This document shows positions 32,749-42,736 of a DNA stretch of 64,000 bases, in pieces. The first letter of the stretch is position 1; each line of letters starts with the position of its first letter. The stretch is from the NCBI RefSeq assembly GCF_003173575.1, contig NZ_QGNY01000008.1:186001-250000 (forward strand), read 5' to 3'. The position numbers and the translations under genes are program-made. Under the pieces are notes generated by a model. It saw only the letters and a program-made list of their open reading frames with translations. It did not search any database and had not been told where the DNA came from. Origin of the DNA: Pedobacter paludis. Lineage in GTDB: Bacteria > Bacteroidota > Bacteroidia > Sphingobacteriales > Sphingobacteriaceae.

Positions 32749-34797
32749 ATGATTTCCATCAGATACATTTGTATTCTATGCTCATTTTTTATATGGTCTT
32801 GCAAATCCTCTGTAAGTAGGCATAACGACAACGAAATACTTGTAAAAAAAATAATTGACAGTGCCATTCAATTGGGAGACCATAATAAAACAGAACAGGC
32901 ATTCCGATTTGTTGACTCATCATTTGCTAAAATCAAAAATCCGGGAATTGGCGATGAATTTGAGCGACTTAATTTTTTTTCTCGGGCTTACTATCATGTA
33001 TATCTAGTTCAGGATAATAAAGCAATTTTGAACAAAGCCGAAATTTATGCTGATAGTACAATAAGCTTAATAGAAAACAGCAATGATATCCCGCGATATT
33101 GGAAACAACTTAATAAAAGTTATATTTTTAAAGGAGATATATCACTTGAAAAAAAACAATATAGTTTAACCTATCAATGGTTTTTCAAGGCCAAACGGCT
33201 GAGTGACAAATTTGGAACACCTTATGATAAAAGCGAATTCAATGCTCGTCTAGCATCTTTGAATTATGCCCAGAAACGATATCAGACTGCGGCAAAGTAT
33301 TACGTGTCACAGTATAACGAACTTCAAAAATGTGATCCAAATATTGATATCTTCATGCGTACTCAGGGTGCATTGGATAATGCCGGCTTAAGTTATTCAA
33401 ATTCCGCAGCTCCAGATAGTGCACTAATTTATTATGTGAAGGCCATCGCATATATAAATTCAAATGAGCCCAAATACCCAAAAAATAAAGCCTTTATGGC
33501 TGAGGCAAAGGCTGTGATCTACAAAAATATTGGGAATTTGTATAAAAGTTCATTTAACTATGAGAAAGCTTTAAATGCTTATACAAAAAGTATTGATCTT
33601 TTTAAAAAGTTTACCAATAGCCCCGAATATATTTTAAGCAGTGAGCTTGAACTTGCAGGTCTTTACCTAAAAATGGCCAATTACAATGCATGTAATCAAA
33701 TTTTAAACAAACATGAATCAGAAATCACCAAGCCGGATGGTAATAAATTACTTTGGTACGAACTGAAAATTGATTATTTGTACAAAACAAAAAGTTTAAA
33801 TGATGTACATAAATATATTGTAGAATATGCCAAAGTAAAGGCAGATTCGGATAAGGAATTCAGGAATGCTTCATCTGAAAATATAAATCAGAAATTTTAC
33901 GATTTACAAAAAGAATATGAGTTAAATCTTCTCAAAAAAGAAAACCAGCTCAGCAATTTATATCTAATTATTGCTATTGGTTTTACGATCATGGCTTTAT
34001 TTATTTTATATCAAATTTGGAGGAACTGGAAAGCAACCAAAAAGAACAACAATACATTAATACTTCTAAATAAACAGGTTACGGAACAAAACCTTCATCT
34101 TCAAAACACGCTAACAGCTCTAGAACAAAGCCAGGAAGATAATAAACGGGTAATGAAAGTAGTAGCACACGATTTAAGAAGCCCAATTGGTGCTATAGTT
34201 AGCCTAGCGGGTTTTATGTTAAGTGACAATAGACTTCAGGGAGAAGATCAACATTTAATGGAGTTGATTCAAAATTCTGGATCAGATTCTTTAAAGTTTG
34301 TAAATGAGTTGCTTAATCGGGAGTCGACTGTAAATGAAATGGAAAGAGATCCTGTTGATTTAAATGCCCTACTTCATTATTGTGTTAATTTACTTCAATA
34401 TAAAGCCACAGAAAAAAGTCAAAAAATTGTTTTAAAAAGTATTCCGGTTACCCTAAGTCTCAATAGAGAAAAAATATGGCGTGTAATGAGCAATCTCATT
34501 ACAAATGCGGTAAAGTTTAGTCCTGAAAGTTCGATTATAGATGTAAATGTGAGCATTCTTAAAGATTCGGTATTGATCTCCGTTAGAGATTCCGGAATTG
34601 GGATTCCAGATCATATTAAAGAAAAGATATTTGATATTAATGAAGAGGCCAAGCGCACGGGCACAAAAGGAGAAAAGTCTTTTGGAATGGGCTTAATCAT
34701 TTCTAAGCAAATTATTGAGGCACACAAGGGGAAACTCTGGTTTAACAGCATCGAGAATAAAGAGACAACTTTTTTCGTAGAACTTCCGTTATTATAA
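32749..34797 (+). CDS. lipoprotein-type TPR sensor histidine kinase (copy 1)
   Basis: A 682-residue kinase. The N-terminus (residues 1-17, FFIWSC) resembles a lipobox with Cys at about 17. Residues ~30-385 hold TPR-like helices, then a membrane helix (LYLIIAIGFTIMALFILYQIW, ~403-423), a coiled coil, HisKA with KVVAHDLRSPIGAI (phospho-His) and HATPase_c with NLITNAVKFSP, RDSGIGIPD and GEKSFGMGLIISKQ. There is no receiver domain and no adjacent regulator. The next gene is a tandem copy with a nearly identical kinase half. Its signal is unknown. Confidence 0.92.
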   Translation: MISIRYICILCSFFIWSCKSSVSRHNDNEILVKKIIDSAIQLGDHNKTEQAFRFVDSSFAKIKNPGIGDEFERLNFFSRAYYHVYLVQDNKAILNKAEIYADSTISLIENSNDIPRYWKQLNKSYIFKGDISLEKKQYSLTYQWFFKAKRLSDKFGTPYDKSEFNARLASLNYAQKRYQTAAKYYVSQYNELQKCDPNIDIFMRTQGALDNAGLSYSNSAAPDSALIYYVKAIAYINSNEPKYPKNKAFMAEAKAVIYKNIGNLYKSSFNYEKALNAYTKSIDLFKKFTNSPEYILSSELELAGLYLKMANYNACNQILNKHESEITKPDGNKLLWYELKIDYLYKTKSLNDVHKYIVEYAKVKADSDKEFRNASSENINQKFYDLQKEYELNLLKKENQLSNLYLIIAIGFTIMALFILYQIWRNWKATKKNNNTLILLNKQVTEQNLHLQNTLTALEQSQEDNKRVMKVVAHDLRSPIGAIVSLAGFMLSDNRLQGEDQHLMELIQNSGSDSLKFVNELLNRESTVNEMERDPVDLNALLHYCVNLLQYKATEKSQKIVLKSIPVTLSLNREKIWRVMSNLITNAVKFSPESSIIDVNVSILKDSVLISVRDSGIGIPDHIKEKIFDINEEAKRTGTKGEKSFGMGLIISKQIIEAHKGKLWFNSIENKETTFFVELPLL

Positions 34798-34957
34798 ATG
34801 CATGGTAGATGATCTTTGTACTACTATAAAAACCATTAAACTTTATTGACATAAAAAAGCCCCTTTGCTTGATTTATATCAAATAATTACAGAAAAAGCG
34901 CATTCATTATTGTATTATTACGTACATTGAATTCAGTCTTCAGCCTTAATATTGATT

Positions 34958-37006
34958 ATGAGTTATCAAAAATATCTCTTTTTATTTTTTATCTTGTTTT
35001 CAATTTCGTGTAAGCAATCAAATCAAGAAATAGATAACAGTGCACAGCTAAATCAAATAATTGATAGTGCTACCCACCTTGTCGATTTAAAAAAAAAGGA
35101 CCAAGCTTATCAATATCTCGATGCTGCATTTGAATCCATTAACCCGAATCTTAAAGATACTTGGAAAAAATACTATTTTAAGGAAAGTAATTACTTTATA
35201 TCAGCACGTTTAAATAAAGACAAAAAAGACCTCGCTCTTGCTGATTTATATGCAGACAGCATGCTCAATCTAATTAAGGATAACCGAGTTGAGGAAAAGC
35301 TTCGCCATGAATTCAGCATCTCGAACTTTCTTAAAGGCGATGTTCTTTTGGAAATGGAAAAATATGAAGAATCTTACCAATATTTCCACAAAGGGAAACT
35401 TCTTGCCGATGAATCTAAAAATACCTGCGATCAGGCTGATTTTAACAGCCGTTTTGCATTCTTAAATTACGTACAGGGTAAATACAGGCAGGCTGCATCA
35501 TTATTTTTTCAGGCTTATAAAAATAATTTAGACTGTAAGCTGGATTTTGAGAGATACGCGGCCATTCAAGGTGCTTTATGTAACGCTGGTTTAAGTTACG
35601 AGCATATAAAAATGACAGATAGTGCTTTAATCTGTTATAAAAAAGCCATTGCCTTTTTAGAAAAAAACCAAGCAGCTTTTCCATACAAAAACGCATTTAC
35701 AAAAGTTGCCAAAGGCGTTGCTTACCATTATATGGGCGATGTTTATTTAGATAGTGGCAATAATGAAAAGGCAGAAGAATATTTAAAAAAATGCATTACA
35801 CTAAATGGGAGAAACAGCTCGGAAGTAAGAAATGCGCAGATAGCGGAAGTAAAACTGGCAAGATTATATTTAAGTACGGGTCGATTTAAGGAATACAATT
35901 CAACCATGCGCTCTGCTCGTGCCTCAATGGATTCTCTTACAAATCCAAGAAACGAAGTAGATTGGCAAAAATTACAGATTGATTATTTAAACTTTACGCA
36001 ACAATATGATAAGGCAAAAAATTTGATGCCAGCTTATTTAGCATCAGCTGAAAAACAAAATGCTGGGTTGAGAAAACTTAACAATGTGGATGCCCGAACG
36101 GAATTCTATAATCTCCAAAAGGATTATGAGGTTACAATTCTTAAAAAAGAAAATCAACTCAGTAATTTATACCTAATTATTGCGGTTGGCTTTACAATTA
36201 TGGCTTTATTTATTCTTTATCAAATTTGGAAAAACTGGAAGGCATCCAAGCAAAACAATAATGCTTTAATACTCTTAAATAAGCAGGTAACAGAACAAAA
36301 TCTTCATCTTCAGAATACCTTAACCGCACTTGAGCAGAGCCAGGAAGAAAATAAGCGTGTAATGAAAGTAGTTGCGCACGATTTAAGAAGCCCAATTGGC
36401 GCAATTGTAAGCTTAGCCGGTTTTATGATGAGCGATAATAGGCTACAGGAAGAAGATCAGCACCTAATGGGATTAATTCGAAACTCGGGATCAGACTCTT
36501 TAAAATTTGTAAATGAACTTCTTAACCGCGAATTGGTTGTAGAGGAAATTGAAAAAGATCATGTCGATTTGAGCGCCTTACTTAATTACTGCGTTAATTT
36601 GCTCCAATACAAAGCGACAGAAAAAAATCAGAAAATTGTTTTAACCAGTACGCCGATTACACTTGGCCTTAATAGAGAAAAAATATGGCGTGTAATGAGT
36701 AATTTGATTACGAATGCTGTAAAATTTAGCCCGGAAAAATCTACCATAGAAGTAAATATGGGCATTTTTAAAAATTCTGTCTTAATTTCCGTTCAAGATA
36801 CAGGAATTGGAATTCCCGATAAGATCAAGGAAAAAATATTTAACATTAACGAAGAAGCTAAACGTCCTGGTACCAATGGCGAAAAATCTTTTGGAATAGG
36901 ATTGGTAATTTCAAAACAAATTATTGAAGCCCATAATGGTAAAATCTGGTTTAATAGCGTAGTAAATAAGGGAACCACATTTTTTGTAGAGCTCCCGATT
37001 TCGTAG
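34958..37006 (+). CDS. lipoprotein-type TPR sensor histidine kinase (copy 2)
   Basis: A 682-residue tandem paralogue of the previous gene, built in the same order. The start I choose is ATG at 34958, giving MSYQKYLFLFFILFSISC with a good lipobox; a TTG six bases upstream is less likely. The TPR part has diverged clearly from copy 1, whereas from LKKENQLSNLYLIIA onward the two are nearly identical. HisKA (KVVAHDLRSPIGAI), N box and G boxes are all intact. It may respond to a different ligand while addressing the same regulator, which is an inference. Confidence 0.92.
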   Translation: MSYQKYLFLFFILFSISCKQSNQEIDNSAQLNQIIDSATHLVDLKKKDQAYQYLDAAFESINPNLKDTWKKYYFKESNYFISARLNKDKKDLALADLYADSMLNLIKDNRVEEKLRHEFSISNFLKGDVLLEMEKYEESYQYFHKGKLLADESKNTCDQADFNSRFAFLNYVQGKYRQAASLFFQAYKNNLDCKLDFERYAAIQGALCNAGLSYEHIKMTDSALICYKKAIAFLEKNQAAFPYKNAFTKVAKGVAYHYMGDVYLDSGNNEKAEEYLKKCITLNGRNSSEVRNAQIAEVKLARLYLSTGRFKEYNSTMRSARASMDSLTNPRNEVDWQKLQIDYLNFTQQYDKAKNLMPAYLASAEKQNAGLRKLNNVDARTEFYNLQKDYEVTILKKENQLSNLYLIIAVGFTIMALFILYQIWKNWKASKQNNNALILLNKQVTEQNLHLQNTLTALEQSQEENKRVMKVVAHDLRSPIGAIVSLAGFMMSDNRLQEEDQHLMGLIRNSGSDSLKFVNELLNRELVVEEIEKDHVDLSALLNYCVNLLQYKATEKNQKIVLTSTPITLGLNREKIWRVMSNLITNAVKFSPEKSTIEVNMGIFKNSVLISVQDTGIGIPDKIKEKIFNINEEAKRPGTNGEKSFGIGLVISKQIIEAHNGKIWFNSVVNKGTTFFVELPIS

Positions 37007-37894
37007 CTACTCTACTCCTTTCGCATTCGTTTTAATGCTATACAAGGATTTTGAGGCCGTAATGAATAAAATATTTCTATCTTTTCCACCGAAACAAATA
37101 TTTCCGCACCATTCTTCCGGCACATCAATATGACCAATATTTTCTCCTGTAGAGTTATATATGCTAACACCTTTTCCGGTTACGTATATATTGCCGTTAC
37201 GATCCAACGTCATCCCATCAGAATGCTGACTCAACACAACTTCCTTTCTACTTAAACTGGCATCAGCATTAATTTTATAGCGATACGTCTGATTTGCACC
37301 CATATCTGCAACGTATAAACACGTTCCATCTGGTGTACCAACAATTCCGTTGGGTTTTACCACATCAACAGCTACAACTATGGCTTCCTTTTTTCCCTTT
37401 GGAAGATAATAAACCAGTTGTCTTTCTAATTCTGGTTTCTTTCTGGTCCAATAATCTCTTTGATAATATGGATCTGTAAAATATATTCCGCCCTTGTTGT
37501 CCAGCCAGATATCGTTCGGACCATTTACTTTCTTTCCCTCATAATCAGAAAATAATACAGTGATTTTTTTATGCTTATCAATAGACCAGATTTGGTTATT
37601 TTCATCGGCACAGACAATTAAATTGCCCTTTTTATCGAAGTATGTTCCGTTTGCTCGCCCAGCCTTATCCATGTATAAACTAAGTTTTCCATGGGTATCG
37701 TACTTCCAGATTTTATCATTAGGCTGATCTGTAAAAAATACATTTCCTTGCTTATCTACTGATGCCCCTTCTGTAAACTTAAACTGTGAAGAAATAAGTT
37801 TTAAACTATCCTGAACAAAAATTGGATTTATAGATTGTGCCAGAGAGATTGAAGCCGTTGAAATGAAAATGGATAGAAGAAAAAAATATTTCAT
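37007..37894 (-). CDS. SMP-30/gluconolactonase-family exported protein
   Basis: A 295-residue six-bladed propeller protein with a signal peptide (1-19, ending SLAQS). Repeats such as GNVFFTDQPNDKIWKYD, GPNDIWLDNKGGIYFTDPYY, VKPNGIVGTPDGTCLYVADMGANQTYRYK and DGMTLDRNGNIYVTGKGVSIY are typical of the SMP-30/LRE family, with the Asn and Asp residues that bind calcium. It probably hydrolyses a sugar lactone in the periplasm; the substrate is unknown. It faces the kinase gene tail to tail with no gap. Confidence 0.9.
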   Translation of the reverse strand: MKYFFLLSIFISTASISLAQSINPIFVQDSLKLISSQFKFTEGASVDKQGNVFFTDQPNDKIWKYDTHGKLSLYMDKAGRANGTYFDKKGNLIVCADENNQIWSIDKHKKITVLFSDYEGKKVNGPNDIWLDNKGGIYFTDPYYQRDYWTRKKPELERQLVYYLPKGKKEAIVVAVDVVKPNGIVGTPDGTCLYVADMGANQTYRYKINADASLSRKEVVLSQHSDGMTLDRNGNIYVTGKGVSIYNSTGENIGHIDVPEEWCGNICFGGKDRNILFITASKSLYSIKTNAKGVE

Positions 37895-38000
37895 AGTGTA
37901 ATATTTGGTGAGATAAAGTCAGGATTTATATTTTGCGATGCAAGTAAAAAATTGTACAGTTTTATCATTTATTCTTCGCTTTGCTCAGAAAACAGCGCTT

Positions 38001-38103
38001 TTGTCGTCATTTCGAGCGAAGCCGAGAAATCTTTAAACATTCTTTACGAATCGCTCTTCAAAGATTTCTCCATTCCACTGCGCTCCAGTCGAAATGACGA
38101 AAG
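38001..38103. repeat. GTCATTTCGA-type inverted repeat
   Basis: Arms CGTCATTTCGAGCGAAGCCG (from 38005) with GAGAAATCTTT, and AAAGATTTCTCC plus CCAGTCGAAATGACGAAA (to 38103), make a long imperfect palindrome. A second full copy is at 48217-48314 and a half copy at 50609-50641. It lies downstream of two minus-strand genes' boundary (SMP-30 start and ABC exporter end). Confidence 0.75.
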
Positions 38104-38124
38104 AAATAAATGACAAGTTTTCTA

Positions 38125-39885
38125 TCAACTTACCCTTTTTCCTTTAAGCAACATGCCCAATGCATCGTTTAAAGTTCCTGCTTTTTGTACCTCACCTTCG
38201 TTAACAAAATAAATTTCATCTGCATTTTCAATTGTATTTAATCGATGGGCAATAATAACCAAGGTTGTCTCTTTAGAAAGTTTATTTAAGATATTGCTTA
38301 ACAATTGCTCGGTTATGGTATCGATATTGGCTGTTGCTTCATCCAAAATCAAAAGCTCAGGATTCCGTAAAACAGCCCGCATAAAGGCAATAAGTTGTTT
38401 CTGCCCTAAGCTTATTCCATCTGAATTTGACGTAACCTGTGTTTTTAAACCTTCATCAAAAATGGCTAAAAGTGCATTTAAGTTCGCATCTTCTATAATT
38501 TTTTCCAGCTCTTCGTCGCTAACATTTGCATATTGGCTATTACCGTATAAAATATTGTCTTTAACGGTTCCTGTAAACAAAAATGGTTCCTGTAAAATAA
38601 AACCAATTTTTTGAGTTCTTTCTGCTGCACTAAAAGAGCGAATATCCTTTCCGTTAAGTAAAACCGTTCCTTTTGTGGCATCATATAAACGCGAAATTAG
38701 AGATGCTGTTGTTGTTTTACCCCCACCTGTTGGGCCAATTAAGGCATAAGTTTTACCCTTTTCAAATTTCAAATTAATGTTGTGCAGAATTTCCTTTGAG
38801 TCATCATAAGAGAAATGCACATTTTTAAATTCTAACAAAGCATCCGATGTTTCAGTAGAGTTGCTCGTAATTTGCATTAAATCCGTTTCTAAAAGTAAAA
38901 TCTGCGAAATCCTGTCCCAACTTGCCATTGCGACTTGAAAGCTTGTCCAAAGCGCTGCCAATTGTCTTAAAGGGTTGTAAAAGTTTGTGGCATAAGCAAC
39001 ATAACTCACCAATAAACCAATTGAAAACTCACCGATTGAAATTAGGTGTATCCCATAAAGCAAGACAATAAGCTGAGCCATACTTGAAAACAGGCCATAA
39101 ACCGGTACAAAAATGTTGTTTGAGAGTCCTGCGCCAATTGCCGTGCGATAATTATCCTTATTGGCCTGATCAAATCGCTTTCTAAAATAATCTCTCCGGT
39201 TAAAGGCAATAATTACCTTAAAATTATTCAGACTTTCCTGAACCTCGGCGCTTAAAGCGCCAACACTTTTTAAATTGCTTGCATTTTTTCGTTTTACCCA
39301 TGGCGATAAGGTAATGGTGAAAAGAACAATTAATACTGCTGGCGATAATGTGGCTGCGCCTAAATCTATATTGATGCTTAATAAAAAAATTCCCGCACCC
39401 AGCATGGTTACAATGCTGCCGATAAACTGCATCAGCGATTGCGAGAAGAACTGATTGAGTTTATCGGTATCGTTATTGATCCGTGAGATTAAATCACCCG
39501 CCTTATTTTGATTAAAAAATGCAACAGGAAACTCTTGTAATTTATTAAAAATAGCATTTCTTAATGTGTACAACATGCGTTGACCGATGCCACCCATAAG
39601 CTTGGTCTGGGTATAACCCGTAACCATAGCTACTAAATAAATCGCTAACAGTATTCCCGCATAAATTAATACGCCATGAAACTGTTTGGTGCGGATATAA
39701 GCATCAACAGTATGGCCAATAATTAGCGGACCGACCAGCAAAAGCCCAGAATTTACCAAAATAGCGATTAAAGCGAGCCATAGGTTTTTACGCTCTGCCG
39801 AGATCATTTTAAGCAATCTTTTAAGTGCTTTATAGGTAGACTGCTTTTCCTGCTTGGCAGTAAGCTGGTTAAGATTGTAGTTCAT
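38125..39885 (-). CDS. ABC exporter subunit with consensus catalytic site
   Basis: A 586-residue half-transporter with six membrane helices (~30-330) and a C-terminal ATPase. Walker A is GPTGGGKTTT, Walker B LLILDEATANID with the catalytic Glu, and the H-loop IIAHRLNTI is normal. The signature, however, is ISLGQKQ rather than LSGGQ. This is the pattern of the consensus-site partner in heterodimeric exporters such as TM287/288 or BmrCD. Its start overlaps the end of the companion gene by 17 bases. Substrate (drug or lipid) cannot be inferred. Confidence 0.93.
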   Translation of the reverse strand: MNYNLNQLTAKQEKQSTYKALKRLLKMISAERKNLWLALIAILVNSGLLLVGPLIIGHTVDAYIRTKQFHGVLIYAGILLAIYLVAMVTGYTQTKLMGGIGQRMLYTLRNAIFNKLQEFPVAFFNQNKAGDLISRINNDTDKLNQFFSQSLMQFIGSIVTMLGAGIFLLSINIDLGAATLSPAVLIVLFTITLSPWVKRKNASNLKSVGALSAEVQESLNNFKVIIAFNRRDYFRKRFDQANKDNYRTAIGAGLSNNIFVPVYGLFSSMAQLIVLLYGIHLISIGEFSIGLLVSYVAYATNFYNPLRQLAALWTSFQVAMASWDRISQILLLETDLMQITSNSTETSDALLEFKNVHFSYDDSKEILHNINLKFEKGKTYALIGPTGGGKTTTASLISRLYDATKGTVLLNGKDIRSFSAAERTQKIGFILQEPFLFTGTVKDNILYGNSQYANVSDEELEKIIEDANLNALLAIFDEGLKTQVTSNSDGISLGQKQLIAFMRAVLRNPELLILDEATANIDTITEQLLSNILNKLSKETTLVIIAHRLNTIENADEIYFVNEGEVQKAGTLNDALGMLLKGKRVS

Positions 39886-41605
39886 AGTTGCTTGTGCTCT
39901 GTTGTGAATTGTAAATCTGAACGTATTCAGGACTGTTTTTTAAAAGTTCCGAATGTGTTCCTTCAGCGATAACTTCGCCCTGCATTAATAAAACAACTTT
40001 ATCATAATGCTCAACAGATGCTATTTTTTGAGTAATTGATAGTAAAGTTAAACCCGGATAATTCTGTTGGATATTTGCCAAAATTCTTTTTTCTGTATTG
40101 GTATCTACCCGAGCGGTAAAATCATCCAGCAATAAGATTTTTGGATTTACAGCCAGTGCTCTTGCCAACATAATCCGTTGTTTTTGACCACCTGAAAGGC
40201 TACTCCCACGTTCTGAAACAATGGTATTTAGTTTTTCTGGAAGTGCTTCTACAAAATCTCTAAGCTCTGCCGTTTCAATTGCCTTTGCTAAAGATTCATC
40301 CGTAACCGTATCGCTAAAGGCAATATTTTCACGGATGCTCATGTTAAAAATAATACTATCCTGGAACACAAAGCCAACCTGCTGATGGAAATTTTCTTGA
40401 TTATATTCATTAATCCGCTTTCCATCAAAAAGAACTTCTCCACTTTTGGGATCTATTAAACCCGTTAAAATATAAAGCAACTGTGTTTTACCCGCCGCCG
40501 TTGGCCCAATTACGGCCGTTTTAGAACCACCTTTAGCAGAAAACGAAACATTTTTTAATACGGGTTTTTGCCCAAACATGAGTGATACCTCTTTTACATC
40601 AATATCGCCCGTTAAATTTTCGGTTAACGTTCCTGGATGTTTAATTTCTGGTGCGTTAAGAACGCCCTCAATTCTTTGATAAGATGCCGTAGCCTGTGCT
40701 ATAACATTGCTCATAAAGCCGATGACCAAAATCGGAAAAATAATTAAAGCCAAATATGTACTAAAAGCTGTGAACTCGCCCAAAGTCATGGTATCGTTAA
40801 TTACAAAATGACCACCAAGAACCAAAATTGTTAAACCAGATAAGTTGGCAACAAAAATAATGATGGGAATAAGTCCGGCAAAAAGCCGAAGAATAGATAA
40901 GCCGAGATCTCTGGCTCTGGCATTGGCATCGATAAATTTATTATACTCAAGCTGTTGCGAATTGATGACGCGAATCAAAGCAGAGCCAAGGATACTTTCG
41001 CTAATAACTTTGTTTAACCAATCTATAACTTCTCTGCTTTTAGTAAAAAGTACGCGTACTTTACTTAAAACATAAAAAAATGCACCTCCAATAATCGGAA
41101 CAATGGCAATAACGCACAACGCAAGTTTCCAGTTGGTTATTAAAAGTAAAATACTCGCCCCAACAATTAAAAAGATGGACGAGGCAATAGAAACAATTGC
41201 CTGCGAGACAAACATCTTTATTGAATCGGCATCTGAAGTTAAATTGGTCAGCAATTTTGAAGGATTGGCCTGAAGCACATAGGCGTGGCTTTGACGAGAA
41301 ATTTGATCAGACAATTTGGTTCTTAAATCTCTGGCTACACGTTCTGATGCATAGGTTTGTACAACACTTTGCAAGTATGTAAAAATAAAAATCAATACAA
41401 TTGCCAGGGAAAACTTAATTAGAATTGGTTCGACTTTAAAAGTGCCACCAGTGTAGGCATCCATGCCTTCTGCAATAATTTTGGGCAATAACAGGTTAAT
41501 TCCGTTACTAAGCAAAGCAAAAAATATGAGCAGAAAAATCAATCCTCGGTATTGAGAAAGCAAACTGAATATACTGGGTTTTTTAGCCTCTTTGGGTTTT
41601 TTCAT
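39869..41605 (-). CDS. ABC exporter subunit with degenerate catalytic site
   Basis: A 578-residue half-transporter, first of a two-gene operon. It has six membrane helices and an ATPase with Walker A GPTAAGKTQ and a good signature SLSGGQKQRIMLARAL. Walker B reads ILLLDDFTARVD, so the catalytic Glu is Asp, and the H-loop is LSITQKIAS with Gln in place of His. Together with the companion's altered signature this makes one degenerate and one consensus ATP site per heterodimer. The arrangement is well known for heterodimeric exporters. Confidence 0.93.
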   Translation of the reverse strand: MKKPKEAKKPSIFSLLSQYRGLIFLLIFFALLSNGINLLLPKIIAEGMDAYTGGTFKVEPILIKFSLAIVLIFIFTYLQSVVQTYASERVARDLRTKLSDQISRQSHAYVLQANPSKLLTNLTSDADSIKMFVSQAIVSIASSIFLIVGASILLLITNWKLALCVIAIVPIIGGAFFYVLSKVRVLFTKSREVIDWLNKVISESILGSALIRVINSQQLEYNKFIDANARARDLGLSILRLFAGLIPIIIFVANLSGLTILVLGGHFVINDTMTLGEFTAFSTYLALIIFPILVIGFMSNVIAQATASYQRIEGVLNAPEIKHPGTLTENLTGDIDVKEVSLMFGQKPVLKNVSFSAKGGSKTAVIGPTAAGKTQLLYILTGLIDPKSGEVLFDGKRINEYNQENFHQQVGFVFQDSIIFNMSIRENIAFSDTVTDESLAKAIETAELRDFVEALPEKLNTIVSERGSSLSGGQKQRIMLARALAVNPKILLLDDFTARVDTNTEKRILANIQQNYPGLTLLSITQKIASVEHYDKVVLLMQGEVIAEGTHSELLKNSPEYVQIYNSQQSTSNYELQS

Positions 41606-41723
41606 ATGGATGAAATTCCTTTAATGTAGAGCCAAATTTAACTCAATTATTCAAATATTTGTTTTAGTTGCCATAATTAACTTCTACAGCATTGCAATAA
41701 TTAATAACAATCTGTACTACGCT

Positions 41724-41740
41724 TAACTTTGTTAACTTTG
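41724..41740 (+). promoter_or_regulatory. tandem TAACTTTG elements before the S1-domain gene
   Basis: Two copies of TAACTTTG (41724-41731 and 41733-41740) match the Bacteroidota -7 consensus TAnnTTTG, 43-60 nt before the ATG at 41783. I see no TTG at ideal distance upstream, so confidence is limited. Confidence 0.4.
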
Positions 41741-41782
41741 CAAAAAACAAAAGCCATTGAAGAAAATGGTTAACTGACGAAA

Positions 41783-42628
41783 ATGATTGAAATAGGAAAA
41801 TACAACGAATTAAGAATTTTAAGTAAAACTGAAGCTGGATTAAATTTAACCGATGGCGACAAACTGGTTATTTTACCTTACCAGTATGTACCTAAAGGGG
41901 TAGAAATCGGCGATAACATTCGTGTTTTTGTTTACATTCAAAAAGATGGTCGTTTAACTGGTACAACGCAAAAAGCGTATGCAGAGGTTGGCGATTTTGC
42001 TTTCTTAAAAGTTGTTTCTGATGGCGAGGACGGAACTTATATGGATTTGGGCATTGATAAAGATGTTTATGTTCCAACACGCGAGCAGAAAAGACCTATG
42101 CAAAAAGGTTATAAATATGTAGTTTATCTTTATCTGGATGAATCGAACGATCGTTTGTTGGCATCATCAAAACTTTACGATTTTGTTGAAGAAGAAGGTT
42201 TCGATTTTGAAGAGGGAGATGAAGTTAGCTTATTAATTACCGAAGAAACGGATTTAGGCTATAATGCAATCATCAACAATACTTATATTGGTTTGCTTTA
42301 CAACAACGAGGTTTTTGATAATGTTCAACCTGGAGAAATGCGCAAAGGCTGGATTAAAAAAATCCGTGTGGAGGGAAAAATCGACCTGACTTTACAACCA
42401 AGCGGTTATGGACATATATTAGATTCGAAAGAAATGATTTTGGCCGAACTGAAAAAGAGTGGTGGTGTTATCGAATTGGGCGATAAAAGTTCGCCTGAAG
42501 AAATTTATCACCGTTTTCAGATTAGCAAGAGTGCTTTCAAAAAAACCATCGGTTCACTTTACAAAGAACGTTTAATTGTACTTTCTGATGACTCGATAAG
42601 GTTACTGACTGACGACGAAGCGGAATAA
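41783..42628 (+). CDS. CvfB-like S1 RNA-binding protein
   Basis: A 281-residue cytoplasmic protein. It has tandem S1-type OB-fold domains (LVILPYQYVPKGVEIGDNIRVFVYIQKDGRLTGTT and GDFAFLKVVSDGEDGTYMDLGIDKDVYVP), a third divergent S1 segment, and a C-terminal winged helix (EEIYHRFQISKSAFKKTIGSLYKERLI). This is the layout of CvfB/YitL, first known as a virulence regulator in Staphylococcus and thought to bind RNA. It is monocistronic, followed by a terminator hairpin overlapping its stop codon. Confidence 0.88.
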   Translation: MIEIGKYNELRILSKTEAGLNLTDGDKLVILPYQYVPKGVEIGDNIRVFVYIQKDGRLTGTTQKAYAEVGDFAFLKVVSDGEDGTYMDLGIDKDVYVPTREQKRPMQKGYKYVVYLYLDESNDRLLASSKLYDFVEEEGFDFEEGDEVSLLITEETDLGYNAIINNTYIGLLYNNEVFDNVQPGEMRKGWIKKIRVEGKIDLTLQPSGYGHILDSKEMILAELKKSGGVIELGDKSSPEEIYHRFQISKSAFKKTIGSLYKERLIVLSDDSIRLLTDDEAE

Positions 42629-42645
42629 TCCGTTAGTCGTTTTTC
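42612..42645 (+). terminator. terminator overlapping the S1-protein stop codon
   Basis: ACGACGAAGCGGA (42612-42624) pairs with TCCGTTAGTCGT (42629-42640), with one mismatch and one bulge, and is followed by TTTTTC. The left arm lies inside the last codons of the gene, so the hairpin is part coding. Confidence 0.65.
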
Positions 42646-42736
42646 ATTGTTTGCTTTATTTTAAGTAAAGTTAATTGTAAGGCTTTTGCTTATTACTCAT
42701 TGATCTTTGCTCCTTATTCCTTACTCCTTAAATCTC

